DNA from: Encephalitozoon hellem ATCC 50504
Lineage: Eukaryota; Microsporidia; Unikaryonidae
NCBI RefSeq assembly: GCF_000277815.2
Contig: NC_018479.1
Span: 62,001 to 126,000 of the forward strand
Reading direction: 5' to 3'
DNA: 64,000 nt
Below the pieces are notes generated by a model. The model saw nothing but the letters and a program-made list of their open reading frames with translations. It was not told the origin of the DNA and did no database searches. Shown here piece after piece: positions 19,782-29,556 of the stretch; within the stretch, counting starts at the first letter, position 1, and each line of letters starts with the position of its first letter. Position numbers and translations under genes: made by a program.

Positions 19782-22169
19782 ATGTCTTCCAAGAAAGAAA
19801 AGCTTTTGAAGAAATACTTGGAAAAGAAAAAAAAGCAAAGAAGCAGAGACGATCTGTATGCGCAGATAGCTGCACTGAGCAGGCCCAAGGAGCATGGTGA
19901 TGGTGAGAAAAAGCCTGGTGGGGAAGGCCCAGGGGTGTTTGAAGAAGTCCAGTACGATATGAGTGATGTATCGACCTCAACAACAGAAGATCTTCCGCAA
20001 AACTTAGAGAATGAAGATCCTCCATCTGTAGTGATGGAAGTGCCTACTGCATGCGAAGCCACAGAGGACTTGGACAGGGAGGATGCTATCTCCATGTACC
20101 TATGGGACTCTCACGTGAGGAATGTCCATGAGGAATATGCAGACGCCGCCACTTCTCCTGAATATGAGGGAGTGGTGGAGTGCAAGGACATTTCTGAATT
20201 CTCTATTACTGAGGACGGAAATGCCTGCATTGCGGAGGATGCAAGGAAAGTTGTGAGGAGATATGATACAAAAACCCTTGAAAATAGAAGAGAGGACATC
20301 GAAGAATCAAGAAAGGCCTTACCCATTTATTATGAGAAGGCCGAGATTATATGTGCTGTCCGGGCATCGCCTGTGGTTTTTGTTACCGGGGCGGCAGGAT
20401 GTGGGAAAACAACACAGATTCCCCAGTTTCTCTATGAGGGAGGGCTTGGAACGGAGGGGATGATAGGTGTTACGCAGCCAAGGAGAATATCGGCAATCTC
20501 GATATGTGCCAGGATCAATGAGGAAGCAAACGAAAATCTTTGTGGATATAAGATTAGATATGAATCGACTGTTACTCCGGAAACAAAGATTAAGATGATG
20601 ACGGATGGGGTCCTGCTTAGGGAGATACAGGAGGACTTTCTTCTGTCGAAGTACTCTGTCATAATCATCGACGAGATCCATGAGAGAAGTGCTAACATTG
20701 ATCTTTTGATTTCGATTATTCCAAGGATCATGAAGGTTAGAAAGGAAAGAGGGTGCGAGCTTAAGCTGGTTTTGATGAGTGCCACCGGGGATGTGGACGA
20801 GCTCAGGGGATTTCTCGGAGATATTACGGTCTTTGTGTGCCCTGAGAAGAGATTCCAAGTAAGCACGTTCTATGAAGAGAAGACGCCGGAGGATTACCTG
20901 AATGCAGCATATGAAAGAGTAAGGAAAATAGTTCTTTCTGGATCTGGGGCCAGGAAGAAAAGGAGAGTGAATGGAGGAAAGATTGATATGATAGGGTCTG
21001 GGGTCTCCAACGACGCATCTGCCTCGATCCTTGTTTTTCTCACCAGCAAGCAGGAGATATATCAGCTCAAAAGTAGGTTAGAAGGTTCCGGGATGGACAT
21101 AACAGTACTTCCCCTTCACTCGTCTCTTTCGAAAGCAGAGCAGGAGGTTGTGTTCAACAAGACGCAGAACAGAAAGGTGGTTCTTGCCACTAACATTGCA
21201 GAGACAAGCATCACCATACCGGACGTTGTCTTTGTGATTGATTCTGGAAAGGTCAAGAACAAGATAGTGGATTCCGAGGGAGTTACGAGGTATTCCGTGG
21301 ACTTCATCACAAAGTCCAGTGCGATTCAGCGAATGGGGAGGGCAGGAAGGACTGGGCCGGGGATATGCTACAGACTGTATTCTGGAGAGGCCTACGAGAG
21401 GTTCTATGAATCTCCGGAGCCACAGATTTTAAAAGAGCCTCTTGACAGCATTGTTTTGAGTCTCATGTCCTTAGGAATTGGAAATGTGCAAGCATTTCCA
21501 TTTTTATCCAAGCCAAGAAGGGCAAGCATAGCCAATGCCATCACCCGTCTTCAGGGCCTAGGTGCTGTCGACAAGAACTTACATCTAACGGATATGGGAA
21601 AGAAGATGTCAAGATATCCCATAGAGCCCAGGCTTGCAAGGTTGCTTTGCACACAAGGCCTTGAGGATATATTTGCTGAGATCCTTGCTCTTGTCAGCCT
21701 GATTTCTTCTGGAGCCGAGATAAAAAGAAACAGCAACAACAAGAAGTATTTTGAAGGCTCGAAGAGCGACTTTCTTGTCCAGCTGAGTATATACAAAGAC
21801 TTTTTAGGAAGTAAAAGCAGAAGAGCATTCTGTGTAGAGATGGGCCTGAACTACACCACTGCAGTTGAAACGATGAAGATGATGAAGCATCTGCTAAGAA
21901 TGGCTGGATGGCCGGCAGATAAGGATGTATCCCTAGATCTATCACAGGATGTGTGCCTGAAAATGAGGAATATGATATACAGGAGCTTTGCTGATCATCT
22001 AGCAATCCCGCTGTCTGGATCACATTTCTTCCACAAGGAAGAAGTTGTCCCATCAAGAGACAGTATCTCTGTTAACAACGACGACTTCGTCGTATTTGAC
22101 ACGCTAGTTTCCACCAAAGGCAAGCTATATATGAAAAATGTCACAGTTGTCGAGAAAACCTGGTTCTGA
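19782..22169 (+). CDS. DHR1: DEAH-type RNA helicase, Dhr1/Ecm16 (DHX37) type
   Basis: 795 aa from the ATG at 19782; an upstream in-frame extension overlaps NIP7 and lacks homology. Motif I is TGAAGCGKTT near residue 201 and motif II reads DEIH, not DEAH, near 295. SAT and the QRMGRAGRTGPG motif VI follow, then the winged-helix/ratchet/OB C-terminal module. The block MTDGVLLREIQEDFLLSKY plus IRYESTVTPETKIK points to Dhr1/DHX37, which releases U3 snoRNA during 40S assembly, rather than the splicing DEAH helicases. The N-terminus is lysine-rich, as in nucleolar helicases. It converges with SPB4 across 49 bp. Confidence 0.85.
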   Translation: MSSKKEKLLKKYLEKKKKQRSRDDLYAQIAALSRPKEHGDGEKKPGGEGPGVFEEVQYDMSDVSTSTTEDLPQNLENEDPPSVVMEVPTACEATEDLDREDAISMYLWDSHVRNVHEEYADAATSPEYEGVVECKDISEFSITEDGNACIAEDARKVVRRYDTKTLENRREDIEESRKALPIYYEKAEIICAVRASPVVFVTGAAGCGKTTQIPQFLYEGGLGTEGMIGVTQPRRISAISICARINEEANENLCGYKIRYESTVTPETKIKMMTDGVLLREIQEDFLLSKYSVIIIDEIHERSANIDLLISIIPRIMKVRKERGCELKLVLMSATGDVDELRGFLGDITVFVCPEKRFQVSTFYEEKTPEDYLNAAYERVRKIVLSGSGARKKRRVNGGKIDMIGSGVSNDASASILVFLTSKQEIYQLKSRLEGSGMDITVLPLHSSLSKAEQEVVFNKTQNRKVVLATNIAETSITIPDVVFVIDSGKVKNKIVDSEGVTRYSVDFITKSSAIQRMGRAGRTGPGICYRLYSGEAYERFYESPEPQILKEPLDSIVLSLMSLGIGNVQAFPFLSKPRRASIANAITRLQGLGAVDKNLHLTDMGKKMSRYPIEPRLARLLCTQGLEDIFAEILALVSLISSGAEIKRNSNNKKYFEGSKSDFLVQLSIYKDFLGSKSRRAFCVEMGLNYTTAVETMKMMKHLLRMAGWPADKDVSLDLSQDVCLKMRNMIYRSFADHLAIPLSGSHFFHKEEVVPSRDSISVNNDDFVVFDTLVSTKGKLYMKNVTVVEKTWF

Positions 22170-22218
22170 AGGGTTTTCCTCCAAGCTCCGCACTCATACT
22201 TAAACACTTAGTTTATTA

Positions 22219-23598
22219 CTACTTACGCTTGTGTTTCTTTCTGGGCTTATCTCCTTTCTTTCCACTTTCTAGAGGTTTGGCAAACTTCTCGAACTTAACG
22301 TTCCTTAACTCGGACATCCCAGGTATTTTTTCCAAGAAGAAGAGCTCTGCCAGCGAGTTGAAGTCCAAGCCCCTGTAGTCCAGTATGTATGACACGAAGT
22401 GCTCCTTGTAAGACCTTATATATGAAACAAACGCCTTGACAGAAAGCTTCAGAAGGTCGGGGTCAATCTTGCCCTTCATATCATCATGAGAAATGGTAGG
22501 CTTCACCTTGTAGCTGCCCTCCATCACAGGAATGCCTTTAATCTTCAGGAATTCCGTATAAGCCTTTTCGTTTGGCATCACAAAGAGAATGGACTCTCCC
22601 TTGCACCCGTTCCTGGCCGTTCTACCACTTCTATGAACTATGCTGCTGTACTCCTTCGGAATGTCGAAGTGTACAACCAAATCCACATCCTTGAAGTCTA
22701 TTCCCCTTGCAGCAACATCCGTACAAAAAAGAAGGCCGTTTCCCTGGCAAAACTCCTTATAGACATTGTTTCTTTCATCTTGGGACATCTTCCCATGTAT
22801 CTTGCATACGCTCCCAAGCCCAATCCTCGAAAGTAATCCAAAGAAAAAGTCAACCTCATTGCATGTTGCAAAGAAAACAATACATCTTCTACCGCTCACA
22901 ATGTCCATCAGAGCAAATAGCTTTTCCATGGGACTCAAAACAATGTACTCAAGAAGAACAGGCATTGCATTGTTCCCCACTTTAATGCTGACAGGATTCC
23001 TCAGAGAAGCCCTCGAGAGTTTATCCACCGAGTCGTTAATCGTTGCAGAAAACAGTCCCGTAACTCTGTTCTTTGGAAATTTCTTGATCAACTGCATCAG
23101 TTTTTCTTCAAACCCAAATCCTAGTAGCTTGTCGGCCTCGTCGAGAATAAGATGCCCGATCCTGGAGAACTTCTTTATGTCTTTGCTGACAATCTCCAAA
23201 AGCCTTCCAGGCGTTCCAACAGCAATGTGGAACTCTCCCTCCATCTTCTCATAGTCCTTTTCTATGCTCATTCCACCTATAAAGCACTCGCAACTCACGT
23301 CAAATAGCTCTGCCACTTCCTTGATCTGTAAAGCAAGCTCCCTGGTGGGCGTAATAACCACTGCAGCAACGCCTGCCCTTGCATCCTCTCTTACATCATA
23401 TATGCAGCTAAGTATCGGAACAAGAAACGCCATGGTCTTCCCTGTACCTGTCGGGGACTGAACCACCACATCCTTTCCTTTTAGCATCTCTGGAACACAC
23501 ATCCGTTGAACATCAGTCATCTCCCCAAACCCGTTTGCCTCAACTTTCTCCCTCAGCCTGCTGTTAATGCAAATATCCCCAATTCCCTTGGTGTACAT
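22219..23598 (-). CDS. SPB4: DEAD-box RNA helicase, Spb4/DDX55 type
   Basis: 459 aa (yeast Spb4 about 606). RecA domain 1 has SPTGTGKT, PTRELALQ, GTPGRLLE, LDEAD and SAT; domain 2 has ARGIDF and HRSGRTARNG. After the core comes the DUF4217-type C-terminal block (AFVSYIRSYKEHFVSYIL, then LDFNSLAELFFLEKIP) that defines Spb4/Dbp/Has1-type helicases; the spacing and the basic KKHKRK tail fit Spb4, a 60S assembly helicase. The frame extends to 23628 only from TTG; the ATG at 23598 follows GTCCCAGTTTTT. Has1 or Dbp4 are less likely alternatives. Confidence 0.82.
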   Translation of the reverse strand: MYTKGIGDICINSRLREKVEANGFGEMTDVQRMCVPEMLKGKDVVVQSPTGTGKTMAFLVPILSCIYDVREDARAGVAAVVITPTRELALQIKEVAELFDVSCECFIGGMSIEKDYEKMEGEFHIAVGTPGRLLEIVSKDIKKFSRIGHLILDEADKLLGFGFEEKLMQLIKKFPKNRVTGLFSATINDSVDKLSRASLRNPVSIKVGNNAMPVLLEYIVLSPMEKLFALMDIVSGRRCIVFFATCNEVDFFFGLLSRIGLGSVCKIHGKMSQDERNNVYKEFCQGNGLLFCTDVAARGIDFKDVDLVVHFDIPKEYSSIVHRSGRTARNGCKGESILFVMPNEKAYTEFLKIKGIPVMEGSYKVKPTISHDDMKGKIDPDLLKLSVKAFVSYIRSYKEHFVSYILDYRGLDFNSLAELFFLEKIPGMSELRNVKFEKFAKPLESGKKGDKPRKKHKRK

Positions 23599-23678
23599 AA
23601 AAACTGGGACGGGCCTCAACGGATTCAAAAATAGAGCCCCAGAAATTCATAACTCTCTTCTTAAAACCTTTATTACCA

Positions 23679-25343
23679 CTAGCCAGCTGCAGAGTTGGCC
23701 CATTTCTTCAGTATCGAGTTGTATTTCTTAAAAACAGAGCGGGAGATAATTCCGTCCTCGACCAATAAATAGCCGTACTTGAACACTATGTCCATCCTAA
23801 TGCTCGGAGGGCATTCCCCAAACCCTTGTGCAATAAGGTCCATGAGCATCTCCTGCTTTTCAACCTCCCTCATGTGGCCGTCGAGAATGCCAAAGAACAT
23901 AGAAGCCCTTATTGCTGATCCGTCTATATCGTTAAAGTCTATCATTTCTACCAAAAACATCGAAAATGCCTCTATAAGATCAAGATCCGAGGCATTCCGC
24001 ACTATTCTAAGGAGGGTTATTTGCTTCACTACATCATCCATGTCTAATCTGTCCAAATCCTCTCGCTCAACTATGGACAGCAGATATACCACTACATCGT
24101 CAAAGAACGACGTCCCTCTCTTGGGCTCCTTTTCCTCATACACGTCCTCGTCAACCTCCTCCTCTAGATGGTTGTAGTGGAAGACCCTCCCCTCAGAGAA
24201 GACTATGTGATCAATGAAGTCTTCCTTTATCGAGACATCGTCCCATATAATACATCTGTCTATATTTCCTCCAATAAAGCACCCGTGTCCTACAACAGAG
24301 TTCTTGATGAAGTGATTCATCTTAAACTTCAGGTCACATCCAATAACTGTGTTAGATATGGGCTCGTGGAGTTCCATATCAGGGATATCGAAGAAGAAGT
24401 TGCTCTCAACCTGCACAAAGTTTCTGAGATCCCTGGAGTTATGGCACTTGAACCTAAGCAGGTCCACGGCCTTGCCCTCCCTGACATCCTCATTGAACTT
24501 AAAGTAATCGTACAGTGTAATAATCTCTCTGCTATAGAATCCATTCATCCTTTCAATGCTGAGATGCTCCAGTCCTCCAGAGATATCCATGTCGCCCTGC
24601 CGGCAGCACATTATCTTGAGATTGTAGGCATTGAACCCAAGAATCCCCCCGACAAGATCCCCAAGAGTTCTAAAGTCGAAGTTCTCAGTAAATAATGGGA
24701 ATATTGCCGACGACACCACTGCTATTGTTGGAGACGACAGGCTGGCCGTAAACTCAATGGTCCCGTCGTTTTCTATTGCGCCTTTGACCTTCTCGCTGTC
24801 ATACTTCTCATTGATGCACTTGTTATAGAAAATAACCTCGCTGCCTTTGAATCCATACAAATGAGATACCTTGCTATTACTTTCGTTGGGGTGTAGAAAA
24901 AGAGTCATGGCAAAGCTCTTGTCCTCTCTATGCTTATTAACAATGCTTCGGAGCGGATAATTTGTGTAGTGGTTTGCATATATAACTAGCAAGTCATCAA
25001 ACTCAAACCCATTGTCATCAATGTGCCTCATCAAATCCCCTAAAGACTTCCCATCACACCCAAGAGAAATAATGTTCATCCTCTCATCAAGCTCAGTCCT
25101 TCTGACGTAATCCACAACTTCCTCACAGTCGTTCCCAGCAAGAATCACATTGAGAAATTTCTGGTCACAAAGACTCGACAAAACATACTCAATCAGAGGT
25201 ATGTTTGCAACAGGAAACAAAGACAGGTTTTTCTTGAGATTCGTCATCTCCTCTGGAATGTGCTTTGTTTCATAGAAGTCGCATATCAGAAGTACTATCT
25301 CTCTGTTTTCTCTTATAAAGTTTTTAATGTTCCTAGTTTCCAT
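23679..25343 (-). CDS. GCD6: eIF2B epsilon subunit, guanine-nucleotide exchange factor
   Basis: 554 aa from the ATG at 25343, which has GGCCCTTCAATTTG upstream; in-frame ATGs at 25394 and 25409 would add 17 or 22 residues. eIF2B-epsilon catalyses GDP release from eIF2. The N-terminal nucleotidyltransferase-like domain is recognisable by LFPVANIPLIEYVL. A left-handed beta-helix follows (NTVIGCDLKF, NSVVGHGCFIGG, CIIWDDVSI). After an acidic linker comes a C-terminal W2/HEAT domain ending in LKKWANSAAG, which carries the catalytic activity. The yeast protein is about 712 aa, so this version is shortened. The call rests on domain order. Confidence 0.85.
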   Translation of the reverse strand: METRNIKNFIRENREIVLLICDFYETKHIPEEMTNLKKNLSLFPVANIPLIEYVLSSLCDQKFLNVILAGNDCEEVVDYVRRTELDERMNIISLGCDGKSLGDLMRHIDDNGFEFDDLLVIYANHYTNYPLRSIVNKHREDKSFAMTLFLHPNESNSKVSHLYGFKGSEVIFYNKCINEKYDSEKVKGAIENDGTIEFTASLSSPTIAVVSSAIFPLFTENFDFRTLGDLVGGILGFNAYNLKIMCCRQGDMDISGGLEHLSIERMNGFYSREIITLYDYFKFNEDVREGKAVDLLRFKCHNSRDLRNFVQVESNFFFDIPDMELHEPISNTVIGCDLKFKMNHFIKNSVVGHGCFIGGNIDRCIIWDDVSIKEDFIDHIVFSEGRVFHYNHLEEEVDEDVYEEKEPKRGTSFFDDVVVYLLSIVEREDLDRLDMDDVVKQITLLRIVRNASDLDLIEAFSMFLVEMIDFNDIDGSAIRASMFFGILDGHMREVEKQEMLMDLIAQGFGECPPSIRMDIVFKYGYLLVEDGIISRSVFKKYNSILKKWANSAAG

Positions 25344-25572
25344 CAAATTGAAGGGCCTGAGGGTTGCTTTTTGTTTATCGCCTAAACGTGCCATTGGCCT
25401 GCAGTCCATTCAAATCAGTTACACATTCAATCACTCCATTTGCACCTCGGTCTTTCTGACATTGCATCAAGCAAGGCCGCCCTACATGCCACAAAAGGAC
25501 AGCATCTTTCCAGCCACAGACATATTTTCCTAATAAGTCAATCCTCTCAAACTCTACCCTTTTCCTCTCAGC

Positions 25573-28329
25573 CTATGGGCCCTTCAACCTTTCTCTGACC
25601 TTTTCTGCCTTCCTGACAACAGCCTCAGGAACCCCGGCCATCCTTGCAACATATAGCCCATGGGAGTCCCGGGATATGCCGCTCATGAGTTTGTACAGAA
25701 ACACAATGTCCTTTCCTTTGACTACAGAGCCCATGTACCCATTGCTGACTCCCTCGACCTCCTCAATTATTCCATGGTAGTGCGTTGAAAACAGGACATG
25801 GCACTCCTTCTGCTTGAGGTACTCAAGAACCGCCCTAGCAATACATTCTCCATCCTTAGTTGAGGTCCCCCGCCCAAGCTCGTCCATCATCACAAGCGAG
25901 TCTCTTGTCGAATGCTTCAGTATGGTGGCCGTCTCCGCCAGCTCAACCATGAAGGTCGACTCCCCCTTCGCCAGATTGTCTCGGGCCCCTATTCTTGTGA
26001 AAATCCTGTCGAAGAGAGGCGTTTCCATTCTCTCGCAGCACACATCCATCCCAACCTGACTGAGAATCACGTTGAGGCATATCGTCCTCAGCAGTGTCGA
26101 CTTCCCTCCCATGTTGGCGCCAGTAAGCACAAGTATCCTTTTCTGTGCATCGTAATCGTTTGCCACAAAGTTGGAATGTATCGGACTCGACATCCCAGAA
26201 AGGCACAGCTTCTCAGAAAAGACAGGCGTCGATGCCCTGTTCCGCTGAGAAAATATTGCAAACGAAAGATAGCAATCTATGCTGGCAAGCTCGCAGAACA
26301 TTTGACGGAAGAAAATGGCATGTGGGAGAAGCATATCGATGGCCCTCCTAAGTAGCGACCCCTTGGACTGGAATATCCTCTCCTCACATTCCACATATCT
26401 TTCGACGAGCTTCTTCAGATCTCTAGAGTAGTATCTGTTGGTGGTTTTGGTTGATGACATTATATAGTAATCAGAGGGAGCCTTGATCTCCTTGGGCACC
26501 TCTATTTGGAATATCTCCTTTCCTATGTCTTTGAACCTAATTGATCCGAGCTTCAGCCTGTCCCTTTGCTTTTGTAGGTATTCATTCAGGTCATTTTCGA
26601 TCCTTTCTTTCTCGCATAGGAGGTGGCACAGCTCGTCCTCGTTATGCTCTCCAGGAGATATCTCCGCATCAGTTACATCATAGACCTTGCGATGCCATCC
26701 AAGTATTTCGTTTATTTTTCGGGAGCATTCCTCAGACCTTTCAGCCACCGCCTTGGCATTGACGCATTCGCTTTCTCTCATCATCTGCCCTAAAGTGTCA
26801 AATGCCTCTCTACAAGTATCAACACATACAATAAACTTACTTAGGTCTTTCGCTAAGGGATTTCCATTGTAGAGCTTTGACAAAAGACGTTCTCCATCCC
26901 CTATCCTTTGAAGTGTATCCCTTAGCCTTGAAGTCTCCATCCCCTTGAACATTTGCCCCATCTCCTGCCTCCGCACAATATCATCTTTCTTCACCAAAGG
27001 TGCCATTACCCATTTCCTCAGCAGCCTCTGCCCTCCAGGCGTACTAGTAAAGTCAACAGCCCTGAAAAGCGTCTTCTCGCCAGTCCCGTTGTAGTTGTTT
27101 TTGAATATTTCCATGTTCCGAAGCGTAATGTCATCGATAATCATAACACGTGATTTGTCTTGAAGTTTCGAGATCTTCACATTCTCTAGAGCATTGCCTC
27201 TTCGAAGCCTTTCCATGTACTTCATCAGATATTGGAAGCACACATACTCCCTTTCGTTCGAAAACTCGTACTTCTTATTCGACACACACCCAGTTTTGTC
27301 AGGCACAATCCGCGGAATCCCTTCAATGCAAAAGTCTGCAATCATCTCCTTGACATCGTGCTGCGAAAGAATCGTCCTGATCTCATGTCTAGATCTGTCA
27401 TCGCAGAAAGATGAAAAGTATATCTCCCCAATACTTGCATCATATAGCAAGACAGAGGTATGGATCTCTCCCTGGCACACCTCGGAATAGCAAACATCGT
27501 CCGTTGCAACACTCATCAGGTACATGGGAATTGCAGATTTTATGTAATCTATGTTGTATATCGTTCCCTGGGTGATAATCTCCTTGAGTTCCCGCTTTAT
27601 TATCTTATCCTTCATTATTCCTCCCTTTTTACTCTTGCTCATCTCATCTCTCTCTCTTATTTGCTTCCCAATCATGTTCTCGCTTTGATCAACTCTGGCA
27701 ATCTTGTATCCATGCTCCAGAAATCTCCTGGCCCAGTAGTCAAGGCTGCTCTCAGGAAACCCAGCCATCTTCATGTTAACCCTGTCTGTTATCCTCAGGT
27801 CAAACAGTTTTGCACCGATAAGTGCATCGTTCTCATATAGCTCATAAAACTTTCCCTTCTTAAAGAATACAATGGTGTCAAAGTGATCCTTCTTTATGTC
27901 CCAGAACTGCTTTTCAAAGGGCGTAAACCTGCTATACTCGTCATGCGGTATAAAAAGAGTCGAGGGATCGTATCCTTCGTCCCCTCTTTTCCTTCCATTC
28001 TTATCTCTAATGTTCTCCATAAACCCGTATCTCCTCTCCTTATCTACTCCCCTCCTCTCGCCTCCTTCCTCTCTATCGTCTGTTTTGCCATTGCTTCCCT
28101 GTGGAGCTTCCATGTCACTTGTGCTTGCCCATTCCTCTCCAATACTTCTTTCACTCCAGCTTTCAGGACCTAAAGCTTTGCACATCCTTTTGGTACCATG
28201 GTGGTGCATGGCCCCTGCATCGTTTCCGGCATTTTCAGCCTCAAATTCTTTCTTTGAAGCCTCATTAGAACATTCTTTTTTCTCCTTTGAAACTTCAAAG
28301 TAGTCAAACAACGTCTTCCTCCCCTTCAT
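25573..28329 (-). CDS. MSH6: DNA mismatch repair protein MutS homologue 6
   Basis: 918 aa (yeast Msh6 1242). With Msh2 it would form MutS-alpha, which recognises base mismatches. Residues 5-11 (KTLFDYF) resemble a degenerate PCNA-interacting peptide, typical of the Msh6 N-terminus. The mismatch-binding domain shows FFKKGKFYELYENDA with the Phe-x-Glu element. Core, lever and clamp follow. The ABC ATPase has Walker A TGANMGGKST near 735 (usually TGPNMGGKST), the Walker B MMDELGRGTST near 813 and STHYH. The DPSTLFIPHDEYSRFTPFEKQFWDIK tract (shown only in part elsewhere) is Msh6-specific. It starts 24 bp after the stop of the ankyrin-DHHC gene. Confidence 0.9.
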   Translation of the reverse strand: MKGRKTLFDYFEVSKEKKECSNEASKKEFEAENAGNDAGAMHHHGTKRMCKALGPESWSERSIGEEWASTSDMEAPQGSNGKTDDREEGGERRGVDKERRYGFMENIRDKNGRKRGDEGYDPSTLFIPHDEYSRFTPFEKQFWDIKKDHFDTIVFFKKGKFYELYENDALIGAKLFDLRITDRVNMKMAGFPESSLDYWARRFLEHGYKIARVDQSENMIGKQIRERDEMSKSKKGGIMKDKIIKRELKEIITQGTIYNIDYIKSAIPMYLMSVATDDVCYSEVCQGEIHTSVLLYDASIGEIYFSSFCDDRSRHEIRTILSQHDVKEMIADFCIEGIPRIVPDKTGCVSNKKYEFSNEREYVCFQYLMKYMERLRRGNALENVKISKLQDKSRVMIIDDITLRNMEIFKNNYNGTGEKTLFRAVDFTSTPGGQRLLRKWVMAPLVKKDDIVRRQEMGQMFKGMETSRLRDTLQRIGDGERLLSKLYNGNPLAKDLSKFIVCVDTCREAFDTLGQMMRESECVNAKAVAERSEECSRKINEILGWHRKVYDVTDAEISPGEHNEDELCHLLCEKERIENDLNEYLQKQRDRLKLGSIRFKDIGKEIFQIEVPKEIKAPSDYYIMSSTKTTNRYYSRDLKKLVERYVECEERIFQSKGSLLRRAIDMLLPHAIFFRQMFCELASIDCYLSFAIFSQRNRASTPVFSEKLCLSGMSSPIHSNFVANDYDAQKRILVLTGANMGGKSTLLRTICLNVILSQVGMDVCCERMETPLFDRIFTRIGARDNLAKGESTFMVELAETATILKHSTRDSLVMMDELGRGTSTKDGECIARAVLEYLKQKECHVLFSTHYHGIIEEVEGVSNGYMGSVVKGKDIVFLYKLMSGISRDSHGLYVARMAGVPEAVVRKAEKVRERLKGP

Positions 28330-28353
28330 TCGCGGTCTTTTGCTATCGAAAAT

Positions 28354-29454
28354 TTATAAAGGCCTAGGGCTCCTTCCAATCACACTTGCAACTAGGATAA
28401 GCACGATAAAGATAGCTATAGACATTAACTCAAAACTCATTCCAGAAGCATGTCCAGACAAAAGCACATTTACAATTACAGTAAGGGTGGAGAGCAGATG
28501 CTCCCTGAACAGCCCCATGGTATCCTTACCGACACAGCTGTTTATGCATGGGCAGTGATGATCAAACGCCAGGACACATCTGCTGCAAATAGAACAGTGC
28601 TTCGTCCCGCTAGCCTTCCTTTCCAAGCATGTGTAGCAGAAGTTTTCTATCTCATACTCATCCTGATCTACCATCGTAGACACTAGCTCCCTTATCTCGC
28701 TGTATGTTCTCACGGTACCAAATGCCGGGACAGACAGAAACAGACGAGAGAGGGTGAAGAAGTAATTGAACGCATAGACGATATGTTCGCAGCTTTCCTC
28801 AACCGCATTGCAGCCAATGTAAAAGGAATAGAATAAATTAAGGTACATAGGAAACCTTGTGCGGGCTATTCTCCCCCAGAAGATCAGGAACATTCCAACC
28901 ACCCCAATCTGATACATCTTCCCAAGGAAAAGAGACATCCCATGGACCCCCATAGACAGCCCCTCGAGCACCCATTCATTATGCTCTCTTTGCACTACAT
29001 TTGCTTCTAAAAATCTTTGGACGCATCTTGCACCTTTTGTCTTCGCATACATCCACAATGTTCTATTCTTGGTGTCCTTGGCATTCACATCAGCACCATA
29101 GCTCAAGAGTAGAGCCATCCCAAGAACATCATCAAACCTGGCGCATGTATGCAAAAGCCCCAGGCCACTTTTATTGACATATGCGATGTCCGCACCGTTC
29201 TCTATGAGGAGCTTCATAACCTTATAGTTTGAGTTGTAGAGTGCATAATACAGGGGGGTGCTGTCCAGTACACCTCCAACACTATTGACGACATTGCGGT
29301 CTTCTACCAGCCTTCGGCAAATGTCCAGATTGTTGTACATAGATGCCCAGTGGATTAAGCCTGTTCCATCAGAAAACCTATAATTGTTTGGAACAGCCTC
29401 CAGGGACCCTGTGTTGTTTGCCATCAAGGCAGCCTTGATTTCCTCATCGTCCAT
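28354..29454 (-). CDS. AKR1: Ankyrin-repeat DHHC palmitoyltransferase
   Basis: 366 aa, half the size of yeast Akr1 (764 aa) but with the same architecture: ankyrin repeats over about residues 25-160, then membrane segments near 170-255, a cytosolic Cys-rich domain and two or so further segments (about 320-360). The Cys-rich domain contains HCSICSRCVLAFDHHCPCINSC with the catalytic Cys in DHHC (Akr1 of yeast has DHYC). It would S-palmitoylate proteins at Golgi or endosomal membranes. No CCC signal precedes the ATG, but the start codes a clean N-terminus (MDDEEIKAAL). The paralogue assignment is by architecture only. Confidence 0.85.
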   Translation of the reverse strand: MDDEEIKAALMANNTGSLEAVPNNYRFSDGTGLIHWASMYNNLDICRRLVEDRNVVNSVGGVLDSTPLYYALYNSNYKVMKLLIENGADIAYVNKSGLGLLHTCARFDDVLGMALLLSYGADVNAKDTKNRTLWMYAKTKGARCVQRFLEANVVQREHNEWVLEGLSMGVHGMSLFLGKMYQIGVVGMFLIFWGRIARTRFPMYLNLFYSFYIGCNAVEESCEHIVYAFNYFFTLSRLFLSVPAFGTVRTYSEIRELVSTMVDQDEYEIENFCYTCLERKASGTKHCSICSRCVLAFDHHCPCINSCVGKDTMGLFREHLLSTLTVIVNVLLSGHASGMSFELMSIAIFIVLILVASVIGRSPRPL

Positions 29455-29556
29455 AAAATAAACAAAGCAGGCAAATATAACATCCTGGAGGTGAGGAATG
29501 CTGCAGCTCTGCGAGGAGTGGCCGAGAGGCTAATAAAAAGATATTCTCAAAACCCT

